Below, one piece after another: positions 8,789 to 17,444 of a DNA stretch of 64,000 bases. This stretch comes from JANQSP01 sp965226095 (lineage in GTDB: Bacteria; Bdellovibrionota; Bdellovibrionia; Bdellovibrionales; UBA1609), in the NCBI GenBank assembly GCA_965226095.1, contig OZ245336.1:248001-312000 (forward strand). Reading direction: 5' to 3'. A program made the translations under genes and the position numbers. The stretch's first letter is position 1. Each line of letters begins with the position of its first letter. Below the pieces are notes generated by a model that made no database searches, was not told where the DNA came from, and saw nothing but the letters and a program-made list of their open reading frames with translations.

Positions 8789-8817
8789 TTGACAAAATAA
8801 AATAAGCGCACATTCTA
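8789..8817 (+). promoter_or_regulatory. Possible sigma-70 promoter for the HPF-like gene
   Basis: A consensus TTGACA lies at 8789-8794, followed after about 17 nt by a poor -10-like ATTCTA. Transcription would begin almost at the ATG at 8827, which lacks a ribosome-binding site, so the mRNA could be leaderless. The -10 match is weak. Confidence 0.3.
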
Positions 8818-8826
8818 TTTACTAGC

Positions 8827-9183
8827 ATGAAAGAAATAAAAAAAATAGACACCAGATTAGAACCCTCTGAAGATGAAAAAGCTTTTGTATACCAACAAAC
8901 TTTAGAGCTTGGTCCTTTACTCAGAAGTAATGAACCTATCACTGTTATTCTACAAAAAAACTTAAGTAAAAAATCCAAAACAGAAAAATACACTATAACC
9001 TTTGTTTTAGTACCAAAAACTCTTAATATAAAGATCCAAAGTAAAGGAAGTAATTTATATGATGTATGTATTGATGCCAAAAACAAAGCTAAAAAAACCA
9101 TTGCTCTTTTAGTAAATCAATTTGATCATCCTTATCGAAAAAAACAAATGGAACACTTTAAAAAATATCCCTATTTACAATAA
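8827..9183 (+). CDS. HPF/RaiA-like ribosome-associated protein
   Basis: This is a 118-residue basic cytoplasmic protein. The second half, from KYTITFVLVPKTLNIKIQ through SNLYDVCIDAKNKAKK to TIALLVNQF, follows the S30AE pattern of ribosome hibernation factors: a beta strand, then the 'D-x-Y-x-x-I-D-x-x-x-x-K' helix. Family members bind the small subunit near the decoding site and dimerise or stabilise idle ribosomes. The match is by pattern only and the N-terminal part is divergent. It is transcribed alone. A tandem repeat and a large hairpin follow it within 150 bp. Confidence 0.55.
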   Translation: MKEIKKIDTRLEPSEDEKAFVYQQTLELGPLLRSNEPITVILQKNLSKKSKTEKYTITFVLVPKTLNIKIQSKGSNLYDVCIDAKNKAKKTIALLVNQFDHPYRKKQMEHFKKYPYLQ

Positions 9184-9187
9184 AATT

Positions 9188-9288
9188 GTCATTCCTATAT
9201 AACTGAAAGCTCTTAAAGAGTTTTCAGTCCTGCAACTTTCGTCATACCTGTATAACTGAAAGCTCTCTCAGAGTTTTCAATCCTGCAA
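9188..9288. repeat. Two tandem copies of a 48-bp hairpin-forming repeat
   Basis: Copies at 9188-9235 and 9241-9288 (period 53 bp) share GTCATWCCTRTATAACTGAA and AGCTCT...AGAGTTTTCA, ending in CCTGCAA. Each can fold as CTGAAAGCTCT paired with AGAGTTTTCAG. The outer GTCATTCCT pairs with AGGAATCC at about 9299-9306, and CCTGCAAAAGCAGG forms a further small hairpin. The layout resembles REP/MITE-like intergenic elements. A related hairpin is at 463-489. Confidence 0.65.
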
Positions 9289-9320
9289 AAGCAGGGACAG
9301 GAATCCACTTTTATTAAAAG

Positions 9321-9362
9321 GCTGAACAGGAAAAGTCACTTAAGTGATTTTTCCTGTTCAGC
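9321..9362. terminator. 42-nt near-perfect inverted repeat
   Basis: GCTGAACAGGAAAAGTCACT and its complement form a 21-bp stem with a single G:T mismatch and almost no loop beyond the central CTTAAG. It lies between the HPF-like gene and the DUF885 gene. It may terminate the former, though there is no U-tract, or be part of the repeat cluster just upstream. Confidence 0.45.
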
Positions 9363-9433
9363 TCTATACCCTCTGTCTTCTATATAATCACTTCTATTGA
9401 CAGACCTATATGTATTAAGTATATCTGAACATC

Positions 9434-11245
9434 ATGACTTATAGAATTATGTTTCTTTCTATTTTTATTATTTTATTCAGCAGTTGCAGTTCACTGGCTC
9501 CCAAAATTGAAACTAACTCAAAAACATTTAACACTTTTTTAGATAAAACTTTTGATGAGAGAGTAGCTCGACATCCTATAGAGCAAACCCTTTTGGGAAT
9601 CAAAACCAATTACCATAAACTAAACGACATCTCTGAAAAACATCAAAAAGAAGATTATCAGCTTAATCGACAATATCTAAAACAACTCAAACAATTTGAT
9701 TTCCAAAAACTAAATAAAAAAGATCAAATCAGCTACTTACTTTCAGAGGATCAATTAAGAAAAGAATTAAAAGAATATCAATATCGTTTTTTTAGATACC
9801 CTGTTACCCCAAAATTTGGATTACATTCTTGGCTTCCGGTTTTTATAACTAATTATCATTCAATAACATCATACAAAGAAGCCAAAGACTACATCTTAAG
9901 AATAAGAGCCTTTAAGCCATTTATGGAGGAGTTAATTCTTAATCTTAAGTATCGCGAAAAAAAAGGTATGCTTCCTCCTCAATTTGCATTTCCAAAAGTC
10001 ACTGATCAAATAAAAAATCTTTTAAAAGGTTACCCCTTTGAAAAAGGAACTGATAATCTTATATATTCTGATTTTAAAAAGAAAATTCAAAACCTTAATA
10101 ATAAAGAGATTCTAATAATAGAAATAGAACAGGCTCTGCTTATTTCTTATCAAGAAGCTTACCAGAATCTTTTAAAATATTGGCAGGAACTGGAAAAGAA
10201 AGCAGATGATAAAGCCGGAATATGGAAATTTAAAGGCGGAGATAAATATTATCGCTGGTTGGTGAAAAAACATACGACAACTGATTTAAGTCCAAAAGAA
10301 ATTCATGAATTAGGGCTGAAAGAAATGTCACGAATCCATAAAGAAATGGAGGTTATTAAAAACAAATTAAAATTTAAAGGCTCTCTTAATGATTTTTTTA
10401 AATTTATTGTCACAAATCCAAATAACCAAAATTTATATTACCCTAGTACCAATAATGGAAGAAATTCTTATCTAAAAAAAACCAGTCAACTCATTCGACA
10501 AATGCAAAAAAAATTGCCACAATATTTTAATCTTCTTCCTAAAGCTAAAGTTATAGTCAAAAGAATAGAATCTTTTAGGGAAAAATCTGCTGGCTTGGCT
10601 TTTTATCAACGCCCTACTCCTGGTGGCAAAACACCAGGCATTTATTATATTAATCTGTTTGATATGAAAAATAGTCCCTCTTTTCAAATGGAAGCCTTAA
10701 CTTATCATGAAGCCATTCCAGGCCATCATTTGCAAATCGCCATAACTATGGAACAGGAAAGCCTTCCCAAGTTTCGCAAATTCTTGGGTGCACACCATAC
10801 TGCTTTTGTGGAAGGTTGGGGGCTCTACGCCGAAAAACTGGCAAAAGATATGGGGTTTTATAAAAATATCTATTCTCAATTAGGCCAACTCACTATGGAG
10901 TTAAGAAGAGCCGGTCGTCTTGTAGTAGATACGGGAATCCACTATAAAAAATGGACACGAAGACAAGCTATTGATTTTTTACTCAATAATACTCCAGATG
11001 TGGAAACAGAGCACATCTCCTCTATAGAACGTTATATTGTTAATCCCGGACAAGCTTTAGCTTATACAATAGGTATGTTAAAAATCATAGAATTAAGAGA
11101 AAAAGCAAAAAAAGAGTTAAAAGAAGAGTTTGATATAAGAGCTTTTCATGATCAGGTATTGCAAAACGGATCTGTACCTTTATCCACCTTGGAAGAATTA
11201 GTCACAGAATGGATTGCAGAAAAAAAATCTAAACACAATATGTAG
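9434..11245 (+). CDS. DUF885-family metallopeptidase-like lipoprotein
   Basis: This is a 603-residue protein with a lipoprotein signal peptide (FIILFSSC, lipidated Cys at about 17). It is typical in length and architecture of DUF885: a long helical N-terminal part, then the zinc-binding signature HEAIPGHH at about residues 425-432. It is followed by FVEGWGLYAEKLAKDMG, which supplies the downstream Glu, and ends with a helical domain containing NPGQALAYTIG. These proteins are predicted zinc-dependent peptidases facing the periplasm. The substrate is unknown. Its stop lies 2 bp from the stop of a small convergent gene. Confidence 0.85.
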   Translation: MTYRIMFLSIFIILFSSCSSLAPKIETNSKTFNTFLDKTFDERVARHPIEQTLLGIKTNYHKLNDISEKHQKEDYQLNRQYLKQLKQFDFQKLNKKDQISYLLSEDQLRKELKEYQYRFFRYPVTPKFGLHSWLPVFITNYHSITSYKEAKDYILRIRAFKPFMEELILNLKYREKKGMLPPQFAFPKVTDQIKNLLKGYPFEKGTDNLIYSDFKKKIQNLNNKEILIIEIEQALLISYQEAYQNLLKYWQELEKKADDKAGIWKFKGGDKYYRWLVKKHTTTDLSPKEIHELGLKEMSRIHKEMEVIKNKLKFKGSLNDFFKFIVTNPNNQNLYYPSTNNGRNSYLKKTSQLIRQMQKKLPQYFNLLPKAKVIVKRIESFREKSAGLAFYQRPTPGGKTPGIYYINLFDMKNSPSFQMEALTYHEAIPGHHLQIAITMEQESLPKFRKFLGAHHTAFVEGWGLYAEKLAKDMGFYKNIYSQLGQLTMELRRAGRLVVDTGIHYKKWTRRQAIDFLLNNTPDVETEHISSIERYIVNPGQALAYTIGMLKIIELREKAKKELKEEFDIRAFHDQVLQNGSVPLSTLEELVTEWIAEKKSKHNM

Positions 11246-11247
11246 TT

Positions 11248-11517
11248 TTACAGGTGCCTTGTAATAGGAAGATCACCTGCTTCCAGTACTTCCTCCACAT
11301 CTTCCGGACCAGTAGGATCGTAAGTTTCTGTATTTGTCGAATCATCATTTTCTTCTGCTGAGTTTTCTTCTGTTGTATCAACCACTGAACTAACAATAGC
11401 TTTAGCATCTGCAAAGCCTCCTTTTTCCACTAAAGGAGTACAGGAAAACCCTGCCAATGCAGAAATCCATATACAGGAAGAAACAAACACAAAAGATAAA
11501 AAATATTTCATTGCCAT
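11248..11517 (-). CDS. Small acidic exported protein, unknown function
   Basis: This 89-residue product has a basic start and a hydrophobic segment (about 4-24), then a strongly acidic tail rich in Glu, Asp and Thr (VVDTTEENSAEENDDSTNTE). Cys26 follows AGF-S, a poor lipobox, so cleavage by signal peptidase I after ALA is as likely as lipidation. A purine-rich AAGAGA precedes the ATG. No family is recognised. It is convergent with the DUF885 gene. Confidence 0.55.
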   Translation of the reverse strand: MAMKYFLSFVFVSSCIWISALAGFSCTPLVEKGGFADAKAIVSSVVDTTEENSAEENDDSTNTETYDPTGPEDVEEVLEAGDLPITRHL

Positions 11518-11644
11518 ATTTTCTCTTATCGGTCAGATAGAGATAAATTTTAATTTTTTAAGAATTTTCATATTTAATGGACAAGACAGCCTGATTTATC
11601 TATAAAATAATCTGAAATTTTAAAAATATAACACTGGTTAAGAT

Positions 11645-12514
11645 ATGATGAATTTTTCAATAAAAAAATTTATACCGGCAAAACAGCCAATAAAATGGGC
11701 AAAAATGCAAGGTGCTGGCAACAGTTTTTTAATTACAAGCTTTAATGCCACTCTTTGGAATAAACAAGGTGAAAAAGATTGGTCAAAAATCAGTCAAAAA
11801 TTGTGCACTCAAGCACCTTATGCAGACGGTTTAATTGTGCTTAATCATATAGCACACCAAGATTTTCAATGGTTATTTTACAATTCTGATGGATCAACTG
11901 CAGAAATGTGCGGAAACGGAGTTTGCTGTGTCCTATCTTATATTTTTCAAAAAAACCTAATCACTGGCACTCACCTGAACTTAAAAACTTCAGCTGGCCA
12001 ATTAAGAGGAGAATGGATGCCAGATAGACAAGCCGGAAGATTTTTTGTACAACAAAGCCCAGATATTCAAGGCCCTTTTGAACTCTCTTTTAAAAATGAA
12101 AAAATCTCTTATATGTTTATCAATAGCTCTGTACCTCACGCTGTTATAAAAACAACTTCTTTAAGTTTACACAAAGAAGATCTTATTCAGAGAAAAGAAA
12201 TGAGCCAATATTTAAGAAAACAAAATCAGCATGACGAGAATGGAATGAATGTATCCTTTTACTGCCCTACAAAGCAGATCAACCACATCATGGGCTGTTC
12301 CTTTGAAAGAGGTGTGGAAGATTTTACTTTGGCCTGTGGAACAGGTGCTTTAGCTATAGCACAAACATACCAGAAAAAAGATTTAAAACAAAAACAAAAC
12401 CCTATTTATGTACAAATGCCTGGGGGAATATTAGAAGTACAGTTTCATTCTAATAATGAAATATCTTTGATGTCTCCGGTGGAGTGGTTGAAAGAGTTTG
12501 AAAAAGAAATATAA
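11645..12514 (+). CDS. dapF: Diaminopimelate epimerase
   Basis: DapF interconverts LL- and meso-diaminopimelate, the last step before meso-DAP enters peptidoglycan or is decarboxylated to lysine. It is a cofactor-independent racemase with two cysteines. Here both catalytic Cys are present: Cys89 in AEMCGNG and Cys231 in ACGTGA. The substrate-binding segment KMQGAGNSFLI is at about 20-30. The length of 289 is slightly above the usual 275 because of an N-terminal extension. The next gene, a flavin reductase, starts 3 bp after its stop, so they probably share a transcript. Confidence 0.95.
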   Translation: MMNFSIKKFIPAKQPIKWAKMQGAGNSFLITSFNATLWNKQGEKDWSKISQKLCTQAPYADGLIVLNHIAHQDFQWLFYNSDGSTAEMCGNGVCCVLSYIFQKNLITGTHLNLKTSAGQLRGEWMPDRQAGRFFVQQSPDIQGPFELSFKNEKISYMFINSSVPHAVIKTTSLSLHKEDLIQRKEMSQYLRKQNQHDENGMNVSFYCPTKQINHIMGCSFERGVEDFTLACGTGALAIAQTYQKKDLKQKQNPIYVQMPGGILEVQFHSNNEISLMSPVEWLKEFEKEI

Positions 12515-12517
12515 AAG

Positions 12518-13669
12518 ATGGCTAAAACATATTCGATAAAAATCAGTAAAAAAATTCAAGAAACTTTTGATAGTGTGTCACTGGTTTTTGATATTCCGGA
12601 AGAACATAAATCAAATTTTTTATATTCCCCAGCTCAATTTTTAACATTGCAATTTTACATAAATGAAAAAAAATACTTAAGAAGTTATTCTCTTTCTTCT
12701 TGTCCTTTACTGGATGAACCTTTACAAACCACAGTGAAACGAGTAGAGGGAGGTGTTGTTTCTAAGTACATGATTGAAGATCTTAAAGAAGGAGATACAC
12801 TTTTATCCAGAAAACCTGCTGGTCGTTTTTTTAAACCCCCTCAAGACTTAAAGCCCAAGCATTATTATTTATTTGCCGGTGGGAGTGGGATTACACCTAT
12901 TTTTTCAATTATTAAAACGGTTTTATCTTGTGATAAAAATAATCAAATTACTCTTTTTTATGCCAACCGAAATGAAAATTCTATTATTTACAAAGAAGAA
13001 TTAAAAAAATGGTCTGAACAATATCCATCTTTTAAAATTATTCACATACTCAGCCAAGCTCAACAACCAAATAGCTGTGATGTTCAAGGTCGACTAAACG
13101 AAGACGTCTTAAAAAAATATCTAAACTTACAAAAACACAATGAACTGTTTTATTTATGCGGTCCGGAAGGATTTATGCAAACACTGGAAAACTTTTTAAT
13201 AGCACAATCTATTGCCAAAACACAGATCCATAAAGAAAGTTTTCTTTCCTCCATCCAAAAAAAAGACACTTCCTCTACCCAAAAACCAGTAGAATCAAAA
13301 AAACCAGTGTCTCCTTGTTCTACAGACCCTTCTTCAATAGAAGAACAATCCATCACTGTATACACCGATGGTAATTTGAATAAACAAGCTCCAAACTTTA
13401 TTGAAGCTTTAATCAACGGTGAGAAAATTAAAATTCCCGCTGAACCGGATATTCCGGTTTTGGAGCAACTTCTGGCTGCTGGTTATTCTCCACCCTTTTC
13501 TTGTTTATCCGGCAACTGCATGTCCTGTTTGGCTGTTCTTAAAAAAGGACGAATCACTCAAGAGGAGAGAGGAATTTTAGAAGACGAAAATATAATGAAT
13601 AAAGAGATCCTTACTTGCCAGGCAAAACCTGAATCTACCTCTGTAGAAGTAGATTATGATAATATCTAA
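12518..13669 (+). CDS. FNR-like oxidoreductase with C-terminal 2Fe-2S ferredoxin domain
   Basis: This 383-residue electron-transfer protein has three modules. The FAD-binding barrel has the RSYS motif at 55-58. The NAD(P)-binding domain has GGSGITP at 121-127 and YLCGPEGFM at about 213. The plant-type ferredoxin domain has Cys329, Cys334, Cys337 and Cys367 as 2Fe-2S ligands. The layout is that of PaaE/Hcr-type reductases that pass electrons from NAD(P)H to an oxygenase or other partner. No oxygenase is nearby, so the partner is unknown. A low-complexity Lys/Ser/Pro linker separates the last two domains. It follows dapF by 3 bp. Confidence 0.85.
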   Translation: MAKTYSIKISKKIQETFDSVSLVFDIPEEHKSNFLYSPAQFLTLQFYINEKKYLRSYSLSSCPLLDEPLQTTVKRVEGGVVSKYMIEDLKEGDTLLSRKPAGRFFKPPQDLKPKHYYLFAGGSGITPIFSIIKTVLSCDKNNQITLFYANRNENSIIYKEELKKWSEQYPSFKIIHILSQAQQPNSCDVQGRLNEDVLKKYLNLQKHNELFYLCGPEGFMQTLENFLIAQSIAKTQIHKESFLSSIQKKDTSSTQKPVESKKPVSPCSTDPSSIEEQSITVYTDGNLNKQAPNFIEALINGEKIKIPAEPDIPVLEQLLAAGYSPPFSCLSGNCMSCLAVLKKGRITQEERGILEDENIMNKEILTCQAKPESTSVEVDYDNI

Positions 13670-13690
13670 CTGATAAAAAAGTATCAGTTA
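13667..13690. terminator. Hairpin overlapping the reductase stop codon, possible terminator
   Basis: TAACTGATA and TATCAGTTA form a 9-bp perfect stem with a 6-nt A-rich loop, and the reductase stop codon is the first stem triplet. Only a short T-rich stretch follows, so termination would be weak. The next gene, icd, begins 84 bp later with its own ribosome-binding site. Confidence 0.35.
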
Positions 13691-13773
13691 TTAAAGAATC
13701 CTTTGCTTTTTTACAGTATTTATTTATTATGTTCTCTCGTTTAATTAAATGAAATAATAATTAAGGAGAAAAT

Positions 13774-15228
13774 ATGCCTCAACCAGTGCCTGTAACTGTC
13801 GCTTATGGAAACGGCATTGGCCCTGAAATTATGGATGCTGTTTTAAAAATACTTAAAGCAGGAGAAGCTTTTATCTCTCCGGAAATTATAGAAATTGGAG
13901 AAGAAGTTTATAAAAAAGGATCTAATACCGGTATTGAAACGGATTCATGGGATTCCATTTATCGCACAAAAGTTTTTTTAAAAGCGCCTATCACCACTCC
14001 ACAAGGAGGCGGCTTTAGAAGTTTGAATGTCACTATTCGAAAAAAACTTGGTTTATATGCCAACATCCGCCCAAGTGTATCTTATCATCCATTTGTAGCT
14101 ACTAAACATCCTCAAATGGATGTAATTATTATACGGGAAAATGAAGAAGATCTTTATATCGGCATTGAATATCAACACACTAATGAAGTTGTTCAATGCT
14201 TAAAAATTATTTCTAAATCGGGTTCAAGAAGAATTTCCCAATTTGGTTTCGAATACGCTATAAATAACAATCGAAAAAAAGTTACCTGTTTTACCAAAGA
14301 CAACATTATGAAAAGAACAGATGGCTTATTTCGAAAAATCTTTGAAGAAATCAGTACACACTATCCAGAATTAGAACAAGAACACTGGATTGTAGATATT
14401 GGAGCAGCCAAACTGGCCAATTCCCCTGAAAATTTTGATGTCATTATTTTGCCTAATTTATATGGAGACATTTTATCAGACGTCGCGGCACAAATCAGTG
14501 GCTCTGTAGGTATGGCTGGCTCTGCTAATGTTGGAGATCAATACGCTATGTTTGAAGCTATTCACGGCTCAGCACCCAGGAGAGCAGGTATGAACATGGC
14601 CAATCCATCAGGACTTTTGCAAGGCGCTTTACTTATGCTAAAACACATCGGGCAAAACACGCAAGCAGATAACATACAAAATGCCTGGTTAAAAACCCTT
14701 GAAGAGGGTGTACACACTTACGATATTTATCAAGAACAAGTTAGTCTAAAAAAAGTTGGCACAAAAGAATTTGCTCAAGCTGTAATTGATCGATTAGGAC
14801 AAAAACCTCAAACTTTAAAACCGGCTTTAAGCTCAAAACCTGAAAAGAGAAAAAAACTAGCAATACTAAACACACAAAAAAAAGAAAAAAAAACACTCAT
14901 CGGGGTGGATGTGTTTATTGATGATTCTGACACTTCTACAGAAAAATTAGCGCAAAAATTAAAAACACTCAAAGTAAAAAATCTCGATTTAATATCTATT
15001 TCATCAAGAGGAGTTAATGTTTGGCCATCTGAATCTATTCATGTTTTGCTCTCCGATTTATGGCGATGTCGATTTATGACACCTAAAAACCAGGCAGATG
15101 AAATACAATATTCAGATATTTTACAGCTACTTACAGAATTAAAAAATCAAAACACCAATTTTTGTAAAATAGAAAATTTATATTCATTTGATGGTAAATA
15201 TGGTTTTTCCTATGAACAGGAACAATAA
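13774..15228 (+). CDS. icd: NADP-dependent isocitrate dehydrogenase, Rickettsia/Thermus type
   Basis: The enzyme oxidises isocitrate to 2-oxoglutarate in the TCA cycle. The 484-residue length fits the subgroup with a C-terminal extension of about 140 residues. Conserved parts include AYGNGIGPEIMDAVLKIL, LKAPITTPQGGGFRSLNVTI, the substrate-binding RENEEDLYIGIEY, NLYGDILSDVAA and AIHGSAP. The C-terminal extension (after about residue 345, following a Lys-rich linker) is characteristic of Rickettsia and Thermus enzymes. The start is well supported by AAGGAGAAAAT before the ATG. The stop overlaps the next start (TAATG). Confidence 0.93.
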   Translation: MPQPVPVTVAYGNGIGPEIMDAVLKILKAGEAFISPEIIEIGEEVYKKGSNTGIETDSWDSIYRTKVFLKAPITTPQGGGFRSLNVTIRKKLGLYANIRPSVSYHPFVATKHPQMDVIIIRENEEDLYIGIEYQHTNEVVQCLKIISKSGSRRISQFGFEYAINNNRKKVTCFTKDNIMKRTDGLFRKIFEEISTHYPELEQEHWIVDIGAAKLANSPENFDVIILPNLYGDILSDVAAQISGSVGMAGSANVGDQYAMFEAIHGSAPRRAGMNMANPSGLLQGALLMLKHIGQNTQADNIQNAWLKTLEEGVHTYDIYQEQVSLKKVGTKEFAQAVIDRLGQKPQTLKPALSSKPEKRKKLAILNTQKKEKKTLIGVDVFIDDSDTSTEKLAQKLKTLKVKNLDLISISSRGVNVWPSESIHVLLSDLWRCRFMTPKNQADEIQYSDILQLLTELKNQNTNFCKIENLYSFDGKYGFSYEQEQ

Positions 15229-15698
15229 TGCAAATTTTATTTGTTTGTCTCGGGAATATTTGTCGCTCTCCTACGGCTGAAGCTATTATGAATCACTTTA
15301 TTGAAAAAAGTGACTTACAAGAAAAGATTGTTTGCGATTCAGCAGGCACTTCTGCTCATCATGCTGGAGAGCAAGCCGATCACAGAATGAGAAAATGCGC
15401 AAGGGAAAGAGGTTATCACATCACCAGTATTAGTCGCCCCATTGATCCACAAGATTTTATACAATTTGACTATATTGTCACAATGGATGACAGCAATTTT
15501 AAAAATGTGCAAAACTTGGCACCTACATCACAACATAAACAGAAAATATTAAAACTGGCGGATTATTGTAATATTCAAACCTGTTCATTTATTCCCGATC
15601 CTTATTCTGGCGGAGAAAAAGGATTCTTTCAGGTCATTGATTTATTGGAAGAAGCTTGCTTAAACTTATTAAAAGAATTGAAAAAATCTCTAAAATAG
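15228..15698 (+). CDS. Low-molecular-weight protein-tyrosine phosphatase
   Basis: This is a 156-residue cytoplasmic phosphatase of the arsenate-reductase-like fold. The phosphate-binding loop CLGNICRS (CX5R, Cys7-Arg13) is at the extreme N-terminus, and the general-acid loop IPDPYSGG is near residue 125. Both are intact. In bacteria such proteins act on tyrosine-phosphorylated capsule kinases or other proteins; no cognate BY-kinase is nearby. The start codon overlaps the icd stop (TAATG), so it is translationally coupled to icd. Confidence 0.92.
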   Translation: MQILFVCLGNICRSPTAEAIMNHFIEKSDLQEKIVCDSAGTSAHHAGEQADHRMRKCARERGYHITSISRPIDPQDFIQFDYIVTMDDSNFKNVQNLAPTSQHKQKILKLADYCNIQTCSFIPDPYSGGEKGFFQVIDLLEEACLNLLKELKKSLK

Positions 15699-15752
15699 AT
15701 ATAAAAACTCTAAAGATTTAATATTTATTTTTTAACCTGGGAGACCATTAAC

Positions 15753-16421
15753 ATGTTGGAACAGTTAGAACAATCTATAATGAGTTTTCTACTAACTGCC
15801 GCTTATGATCCTTTCTTATTTTATGGAGTAATCATTTTTTTAATGGCCTTAGCCACTCTTGGACTACCTGTTTCAGAAGAAATGGTGATTATTTCAGCCG
15901 CTTTGGGTGCTTATATGGCGGCTCATCCCGAGCTTTATCCACCACCTGCAACCATTTCAATAGATCAACTTCCTGTCAGCACCACTGGTACAGCTATCGT
16001 ATGTTTTCTGGCTGTCTTTATAACTGATCTGTTAGTATACATGATTGGCTTATTATTTAGAAATACTGTCATTAACAGTACTCTCTTTAAAAAAACAATT
16101 TCCACAAAAAGAAAAGACCGTATTGATTTATGGATGCAACGATATGGATCTTTTGCCTCAGGAATGTTTCGATTTACACCTGGTTTAAGATTTATTGGAT
16201 ACCTGACTTGTGGTATTTCACGCATTCCTATCCACAAGTTTATACTTGTCAATGGCAGTGTAGCCTTGCTTATGGTTCCCTCGCAGGTTTTTCTTATTTC
16301 CATTTATGGAGAAAAAATTATTGAACACATAGAAATGATGGCCTTAATTTTTGGAATTATTGTAACCACAGCAATTATCACAATTATTTTTACACATTTG
16401 CGCAACTTTATTTATAAATAA
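15753..16421 (+). CDS. DedA-family (VTT domain) membrane protein
   Basis: The product is 222 residues with four to five hydrophobic segments. Signature elements are LPVSEEMVIISAALGA in the first half and RFTPGLRFIGYLTCGISRI in the second, matching the E-x(n)-P and R-x-x-P-G-x-R pattern of DedA proteins. DedA family members are linked to lipid-carrier (undecaprenyl phosphate or PE) flipping and membrane homeostasis. The start at ATG 15753 has GGGAG upstream. sua5 begins 2 bp after its stop. Confidence 0.85.
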   Translation: MLEQLEQSIMSFLLTAAYDPFLFYGVIIFLMALATLGLPVSEEMVIISAALGAYMAAHPELYPPPATISIDQLPVSTTGTAIVCFLAVFITDLLVYMIGLLFRNTVINSTLFKKTISTKRKDRIDLWMQRYGSFASGMFRFTPGLRFIGYLTCGISRIPIHKFILVNGSVALLMVPSQVFLISIYGEKIIEHIEMMALIFGIIVTTAIITIIFTHLRNFIYK

Positions 16422-16423
16422 AA

Positions 16424-17395
16424 ATGAATACTATTTCTTTTGAACAAGCCGTACATTTTATTCACCAGGGAGAAGTGATTGCTATTCCTACAGAGACAGT
16501 ATACGGACTGGCTGGTTCAGCTGAAAGTGAACTCGCACTTAAAAAAATTTTTCAGATTAAGAAACGTCCACTATTTAATCCTCTGATTATTCATTGCTGT
16601 GATCAGAAAATGATGAGAGAATTTCATACTGAAGAACATCCCCTTCTAAATAAAATGATTAAACATTTTTGTCCTGGCCCTATCACTTTTATTTTAAACA
16701 AAACAAAAAAAGTGCATACCATGATCACTGCTGGACAACCTAAAGTGGGGCTTAGAATTCCTAAACATCCACTAACATTAAAACTTATTCAAAAAACCGG
16801 ATTAGCTCTTTGTGCTCCCAGTGCTAATTTATACGGAACATTAAGCCCTACTTGTGCGAAACATATACATCAGAGTTTTAAAGATACAGTGCCTGTACTA
16901 GATGGTGGCCCTTGTACGGTGGGTATTGAATCCACTGTCCTGGAACCTGACTTTAAACAGAAATGCTGTTTTATTTTACGACCAGGACATATCTCTAAAA
17001 AAGACTTAATCCATTGGTTAAGAAAAGAAAAATTAACCGACTGGAAAATAAATAATAAAAGCTCTGCTTTAAGCCCAGGACAATCTCATCAACACTATCA
17101 ACCATCAGTGCCAATAGTGATACTAGAAACAAAAAAACAAACTATATCTTTAGAAATAATTAATGAACATCTCCAATCTTTATTTCCTTCTTCCAATCAA
17201 AAAATTTTTAAAAACCTAAAACTTGAAAAGTCTGCTATTTTAAGTGCAAGAAATTTATATGAACAAATGTATACTTTATCTCAAAATTCTGCCCATGTTC
17301 TATATACAATAAAAACCCTAAAAAACAGCACTGAAGACTGGGAAGCAATATGGAATAGACTTTATAAAGCTTCTTCTTTTAAAATTAATATTTAA
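16424..17395 (+). CDS. L-threonylcarbamoyladenylate synthase, Sua5 type
   Basis: The enzyme makes threonylcarbamoyl-AMP from threonine, bicarbonate and ATP for the t6A37 modification of tRNAs. The YrdC domain (1-200) shows PTETVYGLAGSAESELALKK, KKRPLFNPLIIH and CAPSANLYGTLSPT. The 323-residue length and the C-terminal block SPGQSHQHYQPSVPIVIL identify the longer Sua5 form rather than TsaC alone. Its partners TsaB, TsaD and TsaE are not in the window. It sits between dedA and mltG in a tight plus-strand run. Confidence 0.93.
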   Translation: MNTISFEQAVHFIHQGEVIAIPTETVYGLAGSAESELALKKIFQIKKRPLFNPLIIHCCDQKMMREFHTEEHPLLNKMIKHFCPGPITFILNKTKKVHTMITAGQPKVGLRIPKHPLTLKLIQKTGLALCAPSANLYGTLSPTCAKHIHQSFKDTVPVLDGGPCTVGIESTVLEPDFKQKCCFILRPGHISKKDLIHWLRKEKLTDWKINNKSSALSPGQSHQHYQPSVPIVILETKKQTISLEIINEHLQSLFPSSNQKIFKNLKLEKSAILSARNLYEQMYTLSQNSAHVLYTIKTLKNSTEDWEAIWNRLYKASSFKINI

Positions 17396-17444
17396 TATCT
17401 TCAATTGGAAAGAATCAATAAACCTGTTAAAAATATAAACAACA

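Noticed and set aside
8718..9101. 127-residue minus-strand ORF opposite the HPF-like gene
   Set aside because: It is hydrophobic, low-complexity antisense of a better candidate and has no recognisable domain.
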